Source: Symbiodinium natans
Taxonomy: Eukaryota; Sar; Dinophyceae; Suessiales; Symbiodiniaceae
Direction of reading: 5' to 3'
Assembly (NCBI GenBank): GCA_905221605.1
Contig: CAJNDS010002146.1
Span: 1,268,906-1,332,905, forward strand
DNA length: 64,000 nt
Of this stretch, positions 19,603 to 30,180 are shown piece by piece. A program made the position numbers and the translations under genes. The notes beneath the pieces are model-generated. The model searched no databases. It saw only the letters and a program-made list of their open reading frames with translations, and had not been told where the DNA came from. Numbering within the stretch: the stretch's first letter is position 1; every line of letters starts with the position of its first letter.

Positions 19603-20340
19603 CTGCAAACTCCAGTATGGAAGCCTACAGTACCAATGGGAACCCCATCCCTGCGCAAGAATTGGGTCCTAGTTTTTGGTACAGGTATTGCCACATTCAC
19701 GTCTTAAACTTTGATATCCAGCAAGTTAGGTACCCCAAAAAATGGACTACAACTAACAGTGCAAATATTGAAGGCCGACTGGCGGTTGGTTTGATTCGGG
19801 TTCAGGAATTAGGGGTTTAGGGGTTTAGAGGTTCAGGGGTTTAGGGTTTACGGTCCCTACACTTTACACTCGGTTAACCTTCACAGCGCCGGGCGAGGGT
19901 ATTTATCAATAGCGAACTGGCAACCCCAAACCCTAAACTGGAAAACCCTAAAGACCTAAACCCTAAACCCTATATATACACTACCAGCCCTAAACCCCAA
20001 ATCCTAAACCCTAAACCCTAAACCCCTAAACCCTAAACCCTATATACACCACCAGCCCTCAATTGACCTTGCGACCCTAAAAACGCAGCGCCTGCCTCGA
20101 ACGACTCGAAGAGTCCTGTGGCACTGGTCTGCAAGGTTTAGCTTTTTAGGCTTGTCGGGTCTACAGACACTCCCAAGCCCTAAACCCTAAACCCTATGAA
20201 ACCCCAAACCCACCCTAGAACCGCCTTAAACTTGGGCTAGAGAGTGTAGGGTGTATAGGAACGCGAGGGTGTGAGGATGGATGTTTTCGGGTGCAGAAGT
20301 GTTGGTTTAGGATTGTGGGTTTAGGGTTCAGGGTTGGTAG
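19603..20340. repeat. Spacer and degenerate telomeric blocks
   Basis: Unique sequence to about 19790, then blocks at 19800-19855 (G) and 19923-20050 (C). In the second block a unit 'aaaccctatatatacactaccagccc' is tandemly duplicated (19963-19988 and 20033-20057), so telomeric and unrelated sequence were copied together. A further C block lies at 20175-20210. No gene. Confidence 0.75.
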
Positions 20341-20428
20341 GGGGATCCGAAGTATGGGCCCTTTATTTGGATCCCCTTGGAACCCTTATATACACTCTAC
20401 ATAATAAGGGCCCATACTTCGGATCCCC
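20341..20428. mobile_element. Long inverted repeat related to family D
   Basis: The left arm begins GGGGATCCGAAGTATGGGCC and the right arm ends GGCCCATACTTCGGATCCCC. The arms are 26-27 bp and differ by one base in length, around a ~35-bp centre. The phrase GAAGTATGGGCCC also occurs in the family D copy at 29439-29670. Non-coding. Confidence 0.8.
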
Positions 20429-20442
20429 TTACTTAGATCTCC

Positions 20443-20592
20443 AAGAACCAAGGGGCAAAAAAGGTTAAACTTCATTATTCCTACTAAATAAGGAAACCCA
20501 AAAAGTGTAAAATTTCAGCTGTTGGAGAGGTAAGTTTAATAAAGCCCTCTAAACAAGGGTAAAGGGACCATACTAAGGGCCCCCATGGTTCC
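20443..20592. mobile_element. Putative inverted-repeat element, single copy seen
   Basis: The ends AGAACCAAGGGGC and GCCCCCATGGTTCC are imperfect inverted counterparts. The AT-richer interior includes 'cctactaaataaggaaaccc'. It is 150 bp and starts 15 bp after the preceding inverted repeat. Only one copy is visible in this window, so the call is weak. Confidence 0.4.
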
Positions 20593-21360
20593 AACCTTCG
20601 AGTTGGGGTGTAAGGGTTTAGGGTTTAGGGTTTAGTTTGGGGGTTTGATAATCTCCTGGCTCTACAAAAGCCCACCCAGGCCCCCCTGAGACCCTCACCC
20701 ATGACTCCGCAAATCCGAATCCCCAAAACCCGCAACCCAAAACACGGACTCAACAAGTGCGAACTTCTAAGACCTTAGACGCTCTAAACCCGAAACCCTC
20801 TCCCCTTTGTAAGCCCTAAATCTTGAACTCCTAAACCCCTGACGGAGACCTGAAACCCTAAACCCTACGACCCCGCTGTTTCCCCTAAATCTTCAACTCC
20901 TAAATCCTTGAGCGAAACCTGAACCCTAACCCCTTTGCAGGCCCTGAATCTTCAACTCATGAATCCTTGAAACCTGCATGGAGAACGGCCTAAACCCTAA
21001 ACCTTAAACCCCAAACCCTAAACCCCCAACCCCGAACCCTCAAACTGCCTGGAAAACGGCCCAGCTCAGCCGCCCATGGTGGAGCTGCGGCCGGTAGCGC
21101 TGGAGGCTTTCCTCCAGCCGTTGCCAAAAAAAGAGCTTGGCCACGAAAAACGTTTAGGGTTTAGGGTTTAGGGTCTAGAGGGTCACTGTTCTAGCACTCA
21201 TAGTCATTAGGGGGGTTCCAGGCTTAGAACAAAACCCACCAAAGAAGAAGAACCCATAACATTAAGAAAATAAAAGGTTTTCATCCTACCCCAGAGAGTT
21301 TTACCTACCCAATTCGGACACGTTTTCCACTGAACCTTCTGGGGCCCACCCCCCGACGAA
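20593..21360. repeat. Degenerate telomeric and unique spacer
   Basis: Blocks lie at 20608-20636 (G), 20985-21025 (C) and 21148-21180 (G). Between 20805 and 20960 a phrase 'ctaaatcttcaactcctaaatccttga' is repeated about three times. No gene. Confidence 0.7.
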
Positions 21361-21965
21361 CAATGGGGTCAGATTGATCGACAAGTCACGAACATTGGGG
21401 TCAGATTGGCCGAAAAGTCAAACATTGGGGTCAGACTGGCCGAAAAGTCACGAACATTGGGGTCAGATTGACCGAAAATTCACCAACAATGGGGTCAGAC
21501 TGGCCGAAAAGTCACGAACATTGGGGTCAGATTGGCCGAAAAGTCACGAACATTGGGGTCAGATTGACCGAAAAGTCACCAACAAGGGTCAGACTGGCCG
21601 AAAAGTCACGAACATTTGGGTCAGATTGGCCGGAAAGTCACGAACATTGGGGACAGATTGACCGAAAAGTCACCAACAATGGGGTCAGACTGGCCGAGAA
21701 GTCACGAACATTTGGGTCAGATTGGCCGAAAAGTCACGAACATTGGGGTCAGATTGGCCGAAAAGTCACCAACAATGGGGTCAGATTGGCCGAAAAGTCA
21801 CGAACATTGGGGTCAGATTGGCCGAAAAGTCACGAACATTGGGGTCAGATTGGCCGAAAAGTCACGAACATTGGGGTCAGATTGGCCGAAAAGTCACGAA
21901 CATTGGGGTCAGATTGGCCGAAAAGCCACGAACATTGGAGGGCAAATAGGCCGAAAAGTCCCGAA
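21361..21965 (+). repeat. 32-bp minisatellite, about 19 copies
   Basis: The unit is 32 bp, reading GGGGTCAGATTGGCCGAAAA then GTCACGAACATT. Variants include GACCGAAAAGTCACCAACAA and a few deletion or truncated units. It is not telomeric. All three forward frames stay open because 32 is not a multiple of three and the unit lacks stops; the 95- to 179-codon frames are by-products. No start context, stop context or neighbour suggests a repeat protein. Confidence 0.95.
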
Positions 21966-22036
21966 GGTTTAAATAAAAAGATAAACAATAATAATAAAAA
22001 CATATAAATATAAATATAAATATACATATAAACACA

Positions 22037-22086
<50 letters not shown>

Positions 22087-22095
22087 TATGATAGA
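21966..22095. repeat. A+T-rich and TA microsatellite tail of the minisatellite
   Basis: An A-rich stretch with AATAAT and ATAAATAT runs into a TA tract (about 22040-22088). It directly follows the last, diverged 32-bp unit. Confidence 0.9.
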
Positions 22096-22617
22096 GAGGG
22101 TTTAGGGCTTAGGGTTTAGGGTTAGAGTTAGGGTTTAGGGTGTAGGGTGTAGGTTGTAGGGTTTAGGGTTTAGGGTTTAGGGCTAGGGTTTAGGGTTTAG
22201 GGTTCGCCTCTTGTTTTGCAAGGTTGCCTAAGAATCGGATTGTAATGGTGTGTGTGTGTGCAGGTGCTCAAAACCTTTCAGGGGAATTGGTTTAGGGTTC
22301 TTCCTTGGCAGGTTAGGCTTTATTTGTTGCTTTTGGGGGCTTGCGGTTTCGGGTGTAGGGCGAGGTGACATATCGTTGTTTAGGGCTTTCCGGGTCAGGG
22401 TGTAAGGCATTTGTTGTGGGGCTTTGGACGCGATTGCCCTACAGCCGAAAAGCCGTTACAAGCCAGAAATGCTTAAGCCCCTAAACCCTAAACCCTAAAC
22501 CCTTGGTCTAATCAGACCTACCCAGGCTGACTTGGAACTTGGACTTTTATTTTTTTTCTTATGATTATTATTTACTTTTATTATTATTATTTTTTTTTTT
22601 TGGGGGGGGGGGCCTGT

Positions 22618-22770
22618 AAAGGGACTCTGCCTTGGGCCCCTAAGGCTGCACCCTAAGGTTTGAGAACCCTGTTTAAAGATCCTCTAAGAGAAAATACGGG
22701 GCTAAAATAGGAGTATACTAAGGGAGCCTCTTGGAGGTACATCCGTAGGGGTCCAAGTATGACTCCCTTT
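22618..22770. mobile_element. Putative inverted-repeat element, single copy seen
   Basis: Left end AAAGGGACTCTGCCTTGGGC then CCCTAAGG; the reverse complement of the right end reads AAAGGGAGTCATACTTGGAC then CCCTACGG. The match is about 25 of 31 positions. It is 153 bp, bounded on the left by a T/G homopolymer stretch (22590-22613). Non-coding. Confidence 0.6.
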
Positions 22771-23771
22771 GACAACAAACCCTAAACCCAAAACCCCAAA
22801 CCCTAAACCCGCAACTCCACCAAGCCCTGAACAGTGTCCATTCCAAGTGAACCCCCCGACTGGTCTCCTCAAATGCGATGACACACCCTAAACCCCAATC
22901 CTAAACCCTAAACCCTAAACCCTGCCTAAACCCTAAACCCTAAACCCTAAAACCTAAACCCTACACCCTCAACCCTCAACCCTGAACCCTAAACCCTAAA
23001 CCCAACCCCCCCGCAAACTGCAACTCCAAACCCTAACCTCTTTCCTGTGGCGGCACTCAAGACTGGTGTCAGCACGGCTCCTGCATAGGTTGGGTTAGGA
23101 CGGCTTGCTGGTCTACGCCTCGTGGGGTAAAGGGTTTAGGGGCCACTTGGGTCAAGGCAATGAAACGCGAGTGATTCGGTTCATCCGCAAACCCTAGCCC
23201 TAAACTCTAGCCCTAAACCCTAAACCCATTCACCCTAAACCCAGAGACTCGAGTGTTCATCAGGGATGACGGCCATGGCGTGTTGGGGGTCGCTCCGATA
23301 GCGTCCTCCGTAAAAACAAACGCATGTGAATGACAACTTTAGATATCAATGTGAGCATATGGTGTCAGTGAAACTCTACTAAGCAGAACACAGAGAGAAC
23401 AAGAGACAGAGAAAGAAGGACAGAGGGAGAAAAGAGAGAGAGAGAGAGGGAGCAACTCCAGAATTGGCAGGTTCAGGGTTCTCAGTTTCCGGGTTTAGTT
23501 CGGATCATGGTTTTTGATCCTCTCTATCTTGAGGGGCAACCCTAAACCCCTTAAACCCCCAAACCCCCAAACCCTAAACCCCTGAACTTCCCTAAAGCCC
23601 TAATCTTCCCTAATCTTCCCTAAACTTCCCTAAACTTCCCTAAACCCTAAACCCCCTAAACCCCCTGAACCCCTTAAACCCCCAAGACCGAGGCCTCGTC
23701 GCCCAGGGGTGAAGGCCCACCGCAGGGTCAGGGCAACGGGCAACAGCGGCAGAAGCCTGTTCCAGATTCAA

Positions 23772-23858
23772 GGGGCCCTAAACCCTAAACCCTAAACCCT
23801 ACACCCTAAACGCTAAACCCTAAACCCTAAACCCTAAACCCTACACCCTAAACCCATG
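23772..23858 (-). repeat. Interstitial telomeric array, CCCTAAA orientation
   Basis: About twelve units with CCCTACA and CGCTAAA variants. Confidence 0.9.
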
Positions 23859-23908
23859 TCGGACTACCAGCTTCGAGCTCGAGGTCTCCTTGACAGAAGA
23901 CTCCTCAA

Positions 23909-24121
23909 GGGACCAAATGAGCCCTAAAAGGGGTTATGGCTCACATGCCTGAATCGGGAGAAAGTTGTACAGGGTATATGAAGTAGGGTATCTATTTCTT
24001 GTACCCCCATAAGGACACCCGGTACACACCAATACTAAAAAGGAACCTTATATACACTCACCAGAAACAGTCATATAAACCCTGTTCCGTATGACCCGAT
24101 GTTTAGGGTTCATTTGGTCCC
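23909..24121. mobile_element. Family B element carrying a nested family K element
   Basis: Outer ends are GGGACCAAATGAGCCCTAAA and TTTAGGGTTCATTTGGTCCC, near-perfect inverted counterparts of about 20 bp. Inside, 23973-24096 has its own inverted ends (GGTATATGAAGTAGGGTAT / 'taaaccctgttccgtatgacc') and matches the free-standing family K copy at 44611-44724, including 'ttcttgtaccccc', 'aaggacaccc' and 'cactcacca'. This is either a K insertion in B or a longer composite form. Confidence 0.8.
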
Positions 24122-25002
24122 GGGGTCATTGAAGACACGGGTGCGGAAGCTGAGCTGCAAAGTCCCTCGGCAGCCAGTGTAGGGTTTAGGGTTTAGGGAT
24201 TAGGGTTTAGGGTTTCGGATGTAATTAGGGTTTAGGGTTGAAGAGACCAAACATTGCAGCTTCACCTGCAAATGTGGGGATTGGGCTGGTTTTAGTCGGA
24301 ACCCTCCACCTCCCCAGTAGGGACTATTTTCGGAAATCCCCAAAAGATATGACCCCAATTGTCGGTTCATTTGGTTTAAAAAGCAAAGCAGTCAAGGCGC
24401 CAATGCATTTGGCGCCGCGGCGGCAGGCGGCGGGGGAAAGCCATCGCGTTTAAAGAGCTGTGCTTTGACAGCTGCAGCTAAGAAACTTGAGTTACATCAC
24501 CAAAAGGCGGATGTAAAGCTATATACTGTATATTCGCTTAAATTCAGTATTGGCTTAGGTTACGTTCCTTAATTCATAGCAACCGGTAGGGTCGGGTTGT
24601 TTAGGGTCACTTGGGCTACTAGGGTGAGTTCAGGCTTTGGAAACCCGAAGCCGGTGCCCGAAACCTTAAAGCCCTCGTCGAAAGCCTCGTTGGACCTTCT
24701 CAGCCATCTAGCGGGGTTGTTGGGGTTTAGGGTTTAGGAATACTTGGGAGATCCAATGGACCCATGGCATCAGAGATGCTACGGCACTGTCTTTGCCCAT
24801 TGAACAGCCTCTGGACCATGAACCGCTTTTTGGGGTTTGTTTCGGGCCTTCAGGCGGCTAAGGTGAAAGGGAGCTCGGGCTTCTGGAAAATTTACGGTTT
24901 TAGGCCGAGTTCTAGGGCCTAGAGAAACCCACCCCTCGTAAACCTAGAAGCCCGAAAAGCCCAAACCTAAAAAGCACAAACCCTCAACCCTACCACCCCA
25001 GC

Positions 25003-25110
25003 CTAGTTGCTGAGTACCCTGGCCCAAAACAGGTTGCCCGGCTAACCTTTCAATTATGCCAGGATTGTATATATCCCCAAAGGTTTAAGGTTACATACTC
25101 AGCTACTGAG
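25003..25110. mobile_element. Family E inverted-repeat element
   Basis: The left end is CTAGTTGCTGAGTACCCTGG and the right end is 'catactcagctactgag'. The interior ('ctttcaatt', 'ccaggatt', 'ccccaaaggtttaaggtta') is close to the copy at 56520-56620. It is 108 bp. A CCCTAAA block starts exactly at its right edge. Confidence 0.85.
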
Positions 25111-27185
25111 CCCTAAACCCTAAACCCTAAACCCCAAACCCCAAACCCTAAACCCTAAACTTTAAACCCTAAACCCCAAACCCTAAGGAAGCTCTTGGCC
25201 GCCAAGCGAAGACCGCCAGCTTCGTGGCTGAGCCTGGCAGGCACCAATCGGATGGCTTTGCTTCTACTCAAACAAGCCCTGTAAGCCCTGTAACAGGGTT
25301 TAGGGTTTAGGATTTAGGGTTTAGGGTTTAGGGTTTAGGGGCCTGTAACCCTACAAAGCCCAGTGAACCCCTAACCCAATACCCTTCCTGGGCTGCTTTC
25401 GACTCAGGCTTTGGTGTGTAGAGTTCGGGTTTGGGATGCAGAGGTCGTCCTGAACATCCTTGAGTTGTAAGGGTTTAGGGTTTAGGGTTTGGCTCCTAAA
25501 CCTTAAACCCTAAACTGTATGCTGCTGCAGGGGTGTAAGGCTCAAGGTAGAGGGTGCAAGGCCCAGGGTTGACTGTTTCACTTGCAGGAGTGCTGGTTGG
25601 GAGCCTGGTGTGACCCGCATGTGAGGCTTCCCCTGACACGGTCACTCGAGCGCACGTAGCTTTGCTGCATGGCTCGGCGCTTTGAAGAGATTGCATCAGG
25701 AAGGTATGCCTTCAAGCGCTTTAATCCTAAACCCTAAACCCTAAACCCTAAACCCTAAAAAGGGACCCGGTGTGGACCAGAAGGCGTTTCGGCACGCCAC
25801 ACTCTGAGTCGCTTGCGCGAGTACGGAAAACTGCCTTGGCGTGGTTGCAAGCATGGCGTTGCCCTAAACCCTAAACCCTAAACCCTAAACCCTAAACCCC
25901 AAACCCTAAACCCTAAACCCTAAAGTCTGGACATGTTCGGGTAGAGCTTCGTGCCAGCCGTAAGGAGAGGGGTAAAGGTACCCTGCAGAGACTGCGTTGC
26001 AGAACTGACACGTCACAAAGGGCTCCATAGGCGGGCTCACTGGGGCTCTTGGGTCCCTAAACCCTAAACCCTAAACCCTAAACCCTAAACCCTAAACCCT
26101 AAACCCGAAGCCCAAAATCGCTTACTCGGGCTTTTTTGGGGGGGGGGGGGGGGGGGCCTACACTCCACGATCTTTCATGCTGCAGAGCAAACTTCCATGG
26201 AGCTCGGACGACATCTTCCCCAACCTGTACCCCCCCCCAACACCCTTCGAAGGTTTTGGGGTTTAGGTTCCTAAACCCTAAACCTAAACCCTAAACCCTA
26301 AACCCTAAACCTGGGTGGTAGGGTTTGTAGGGTTTGTGGGGCGCGGCGCTGAGCCCTAAACCACAAACCCAGCCTGAATCAACCCTCCATCTCATCTACT
26401 GTCGAGACACTTCTGAGGCCATGAGCTCCTAAGCCCCAGTTAGGGTTTAGGGTTTAGGGTTTAGGGTTCAGGGTTGAGGGTTTAGGGGTTCGGGTTTAGG
26501 GCTCAGGGTTTAGGGTCCCAGGTCTAGGGTTTAGGGTTCAGGGTTTAGGGTTCAGGGTCTAGGGCTTTGGGTTTAGGGTTCAGGGTTTAGGGTTCAGGGT
26601 TTAGGGTTCAGGGTTTAGGGTTTTGGGTTTGAGGGCTTGGGTGTAGGGTTTATCCTGCCTGCAGACCTTGGAGCCTGAATACTGGGCTGTTGTTGATGAA
26701 CTTCAATTCTGTTCACAGAACAAGAAAAACAAATGATTTACGACACATCCCCCCATGATGATAACAGACTTTTAAGTTCCCATAGACATCAATTCAGGTT
26801 CGGGATGAAACCCCAAACCCTGAAGCCTTGAAATCACCCTAAACCCTAAACCCTAAACAGTAAACTCTAAACCGGGTTGGCCTGGTGACATCGGTGCGAA
26901 TTCAATGTTCCCCGCGGCGCGGGGAAACCTGGGTTCGCGGGTCTCGACTCTCAGGGCTTTTTTGGGGTGGTCTAGAGGGTTTAGGGTTTAGGGTTTAGGG
27001 TTTAGGGTTTAGGGCCCTTCACTAGGGTATTGTAGGGTTTATATGTTAGGGTGTAGGGCTCTGGGTTTAGGGTTTTGGGCTTAGGGCTTCATCGATTTTC
27101 AGGGCTTTCGGGTTTAACGTGGTTGGGCTTTGTACGCGTGAGGGTTTTAAGTACTTGGGTCTGGGTTCTTTTGCAGGGAATTACG
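25111..27185. repeat. Telomeric mosaic
   Basis: Blocks lie at 25106-25190 (C), 25290-25340 (G), 25468-25490 (G), 25722-25760 (C), 25862-25925 (C), 26054-26108 (C), 26269-26312 (C), 26440-26660 (G), 26838-26875 (C) and 26975-27015 (G). A G run of about 20 lies at 26136-26156. A GC-rich palindromic tract (TTCCCCGCGGCGCGGGGAA) lies at 26909-26927. No gene. Confidence 0.85.
26440..26660 (+). repeat. Telomeric array with TTTAGGG/TTCAGGG dimer
   Basis: Degenerate first half, then a stretch (about 26530-26630) where TTTAGGG and TTCAGGG alternate as a 14-bp dimer. It is the same growth mode as 15814-15940 but with a different variant. Confidence 0.85.
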
Positions 27186-27242
27186 GTTTAGGGTTTCGGG
27201 TTTCGCTAAACCCTAAAACCCAAAACCCGAAATCCTAAAACC
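27186..27242. repeat. Head-to-head telomeric junction, degenerate
   Basis: GTTTAGGGTTTCGGGTTTCG runs into CTAAACCCTAAAACCC. The strand switch at about 27203-27206 is separated by only a few bases. Both arms are degenerate, so the join is old. Confidence 0.65.
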
Positions 27243-27572
27243 TAGCTTGCGAAGGAGCGCGTGGGAGGCAACGTCTAGCAAGGGTACGCCATGCCACATG
27301 CTCAAGCACATGTAGGTCGGAGGCTTCCGTACGTTCCACGACACGGCATGTGAAGAGTACCTTCCAGGATTCGTTTCAAGCTGGTAGTCAGCAGAGGTGT
27401 CCCACGCGATCAAGACCTCGTGAGCCGACATGTTGTGGAAGCTAGGCCATGCGGGGTAGCCGGAGTCTTGCTGGCAGGGAAGACAGCATCCAGAGGACTC
27501 TGCGTCGCACAACGAAACACAAATGCCCAGGCGCGCTCCTCCTTTGTCGCAAGCAAAGAGGCATGGTGGCAT
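27243..27572 (-). CDS. Possible exon of an unknown Cys-rich protein
   Basis: A minus-strand frame from ATG at 27570-27572 runs about 110 codons through non-telomeric sequence before entering degenerate telomeric repeat (27213-27242), whose residues (GFRISGFGF) are certainly not part of a natural domain. The unique part has a Cys-rich start (CVSLCDAESSGCCLPC) and a Trp/Tyr-rich middle, and it uses C and G frequently in third positions. Either it is an exon whose true 3' boundary lies before 27243, or it is a chance frame in GC-rich DNA. I do not recognise a family. Confidence 0.25.
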
Positions 27573-28254
27573 GGCATTGAAGCTAAGGGCCTAGCGGCCT
27601 AACCTTGGGGACCCAATGAAGCCCAAGATTGGCGTCCCGTACTGAACCACTATAAACCCTATTAAGGCATGTGGACCCTCAACCCTCAACCCAACCCCCT
27701 CACCCAATGAACCCTAAAATTGGCGTCCTAGACCTATTACACCCTTTTAGGGTTCATTTGGTCTCACAGCAGGCAAGGTGAAGAGTTTCAAGGGTTTACG
27801 GATTGATGTTTATAAGCATCCGTAGAAACCGAAAACAACCCCTTAAAACCTCCAGAGCCCCAAGAAGCCTTCAGCAAAGCAGCCCGAACCCCCTGGCTTT
27901 TCGGGTTTAGGGTTGAGGGTTTGGGGTTTAGGGTTTAGGGTTTAGGTTTGGGGTTTGGGGACATCCCGAAAACCTAACCCTAAGCCCTAAAGCCCTAAAC
28001 CTCGTGGAGCCGGTGGACTGAAGCCCTAGACCCTATATAAACCCTAAACCATAAACCCTAAACCCTAAACCCTAAACTGCCACCCAAAGTGCTGGAAGGC
28101 TGTCGGCGCCGCCGTGCCCACCGAGGTCGAGAGCTCCGCTGAGCCGTCGGGGAGGAGCCGGCAGCAGAAGCTGCAAAGGAAAGGCTTAGGGGGGGGGGGG
28201 GGGGGGGGGCTTAGGGTTTCGGGTTAAGGTTTGGAGTTTAGGGTTTGGGTTTTT

Positions 28255-28285
<31 letters not shown>

Positions 28286-29231
28286 GTGGGGTTGGGGTTT
28301 AGGGTTTGGGGTTTAGAGTTTGGGGTTTTAGGGCTGCAAAGGTTGTTTTTTTTTTTTTTTGGGGGGGGGGGGGGGGGGGTTTGGGTTTAGGGTTTAGGGT
28401 TTAGGGTTTGGGGTTTAGGGTTTAGGGTTTAGGGTTTAGGTTTGGGGTCTAGGGTGTTTGGGGTTTGGGGTTTACGGTTTCGGGGGGGCTTCGGGTTTGG
28501 TAGGGCCTTCAAGAGGTGCCGATCGGAATGCAAGCTGCTACATGCCAGCGGTTGAATGGATTTGGTTTGGGCTTGGAGTTCCCACCCTAAACCCTAAACC
28601 CTAAACCCTAAACCCTAAACCCCAAACCGTGGTAGGTTCCTCGTTTGCCACAGCGCAGATGCGCTCGTTTGACGCTGTGGGTCTGTGCAAGCCTTCAGTC
28701 CGCGAGACAGCTAGGCGGGGACCCTCAACCCCCAAGAAAACCCTAAACCCTGAACCCCAAACCCCCCAAACCCCAAACCCTTTTAACCCTAAACCCCAAA
28801 CCCTAAACCCTAAACTCCAAACCTTAAACCCTAAAGCCCAAACCCTGCGTTTTTGGCCACAAAGAAAGCAAGTCTAGGACCATTGGGCATCTAGGAGTTC
28901 TCGTAGGTCCTAGGGATCCTCTCGACTCTGCCCTTAGCATGCTCCCAAACCCTGAAGATTCCACCTATGGGACCACCTATCCTGCCAGCGTAGGGTTTAG
29001 GGTTTAGGGTTTAGGGTTGAGGGTTTAGGGTTTTGGGTTTAGGGTTTATAGGGTTTGGGGTTTCGGGTCTAGTGTTTAGGCTTTAGGGTTTAGGGATACA
29101 TCATACATCTCCGCACAGTGAGGGTGAAAGTATCCGGGCGCAAGCGACTCAAGGCGAATGCTATCACCTGTTGATGAGGGTCTCTGCCCATTGGCTTCGC
29201 AGAGTGTACGACTGTGGCTAGCCTTCAAGGC
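27573..29231. repeat. Telomeric mosaic with T/G homopolymers
   Basis: Blocks lie at 27900-27960 (G), 28035-28078 (C), 28380-28470 (G), 28584-28627 (C), 28738-28850 (C, degenerate CCCCAAA) and 28989-29095 (G). Homopolymers: about 21 G at 28190-28210, T12 plus about 22 G at 28252-28286, and T12-14 plus about 19 G at 28347-28379. The 82-codon frame at 28629 is largely telomeric. No gene. Confidence 0.8.
27607..27765. mobile_element. Family B inverted-repeat element, internally duplicated
   Basis: The left end is GGGGACCCAATGAAGCCC and the right end is TTTTAGGGTTCATTTGGTCTC. A second left-end-like phrase ('acccaatgaaccctaaaattggcgtcc') at 27703-27729 repeats the first ('acccaatgaagcccaagattggcgtcc' at 27611-27637). 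The copy therefore carries a partial duplication of its own start, with degenerate CCCTCAA repeats between the two. Confidence 0.75.
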
Positions 29232-29350
29232 CAAACCCTAAACCCTAAACCCTAAACCCTAAACCCTAAACCCTAAACCCTAAACCCTAAACCCTAAACC
29301 CTAAACCCTAGACCCTAAACCCTAAACCCTAAACCCTAAACCCTAAACCT
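29232..29350 (-). repeat. Interstitial telomeric array, CCCTAAA orientation
   Basis: About sixteen units, almost perfect, one of them CCCTAGA. Confidence 0.95.
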
Positions 29351-29438
29351 TCAGGGTTGGTTTCGGTGCTCTATGGGTAGGGCTCTCCAAGCACCAAACC
29401 CTAAACCCCACCTAGGCAACGCCAGGCGACGAGGTTCC

Positions 29439-29670
29439 AAGGGTAGCTACATGGTCCCTTGATATGGTTTAGGGTTTGGGGCTTAGGGCTTAGGGTTTTA
29501 GGGTTTTAGGGTTTAGGGTTTAGGGTTTAGGGTTTAGGGTTTAGGGTTTAGGGCTTAGGGTTTGGTCCCTTAACCTTCTTTACAGGGTCCTGAAGTATGG
29601 GCCCTTGGGTTTCACAGGGTATGTAAGGGGTCCCCATTCACGGGCCCCTAGTAAGCAACCATGTAGCAAA
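29439..29670. mobile_element. Family D element split by telomeric repeats
   Basis: The left end is AAGGGTAGCTACATGGTCCC; the right end is 'aagcaaccatgtagcaa', a weaker inverted counterpart. After ~27 bp of left end, a ~100-bp TTTAGGG array (29466-29565) interrupts it. It then resumes with 'ggtcccttaaccttctttacagggtcctgaagtatgggccc', which matches the reverse complement of the interior at 48190-48235. Confidence 0.7.
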
Positions 29671-30065
29671 ATTCTTAGAGAGGTTGCATGTTAATCTTCG
29701 GGCACTCAAGGTGGTGCTGCACCCTATAAACTCCCTAGAGTACTCAGCCAGGGTTTCGGGCTTCTGGTTAAGTTCCTCCCTTGCAGGGGCCTCTCATCCG
29801 GAGTCCACTTCACCACCTCACCAACAAAGCACAACACGGAGGGTGGATGAAAGTGCTGCCAATGCGTCAGGCGTCTCATAGCTCTCCCTCTCCCCACCGC
29901 ACCACAACAAAAACTGAAACGTTGTTTTCCGAGACAAACATAAGGAGCCTCAACAAAAGCTTCAAGTTCCAACAATTTGGCTAAGTAAGCTTATTGGAAC
30001 TCCCTAACCCTAAGCCACCTGAAAAAGGCCACCCTAAACTTGGGCCTTAAAACCCATTCCACCGT

Positions 30066-30180
30066 GAAGCCTAATCCCCAAACCCCAAGCCCCCAAGCCC
30101 CCAAGCCCCAAAGCCCCAGAGCCCCAAAGCCCCAAAGCCCCAAAGCCCCAAAGCCCCAAAGCCCCAAGCCCAGCCGCAAA
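30066..30180 (-). repeat. CCCCAAAG 8-bp array
   Basis: About twelve units drifting from CCCCAAGC to CCCCAAAG. It is a telomere-like unit expanded to 8 bp. The GFGALGLWG-type frames on the minus strand come from it. Confidence 0.9.

Larger units (their letters stand above)
22096..25002. repeat. Telomeric mosaic
   Basis: Blocks lie at 22096-22210 (G), 22477-22502 (C), 22777-22812 (C), 22881-23005 (C), 23190-23240 (C), 23535-23680 (C, with an ACTTCCCTAA variant), 23772-23858 (C) and 24178-24240 (G), plus short pieces near 24722. A GA-rich tract lies at 23390-23450. The islands 22200-22470 and 24240-24720 are unique; a 71-codon frame at 24238-24453 starts in telomeric sequence and is not supported. 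No gene. Confidence 0.8.

Noticed and set aside
21361..21965. CRISPR array
   Set aside because: Units are contiguous 32-bp tandem repeats with no unique spacers, in a eukaryotic context.
21374..22007. Repeat protein encoded by the 32-bp minisatellite
   Set aside because: All three forward frames are equally open and none has unique flanking coding sequence.
28629..28877. 82-codon frame rich in NPKPQTLNPK
   Set aside because: Translation of degenerate CCCTAAA/CCCCAAA repeats. Perfect heptamers contain a stop every 21 bases in each frame on this strand, so only degenerate blocks stay open. The same applies to the many GFRVWGLGF-type frames on the other strand.
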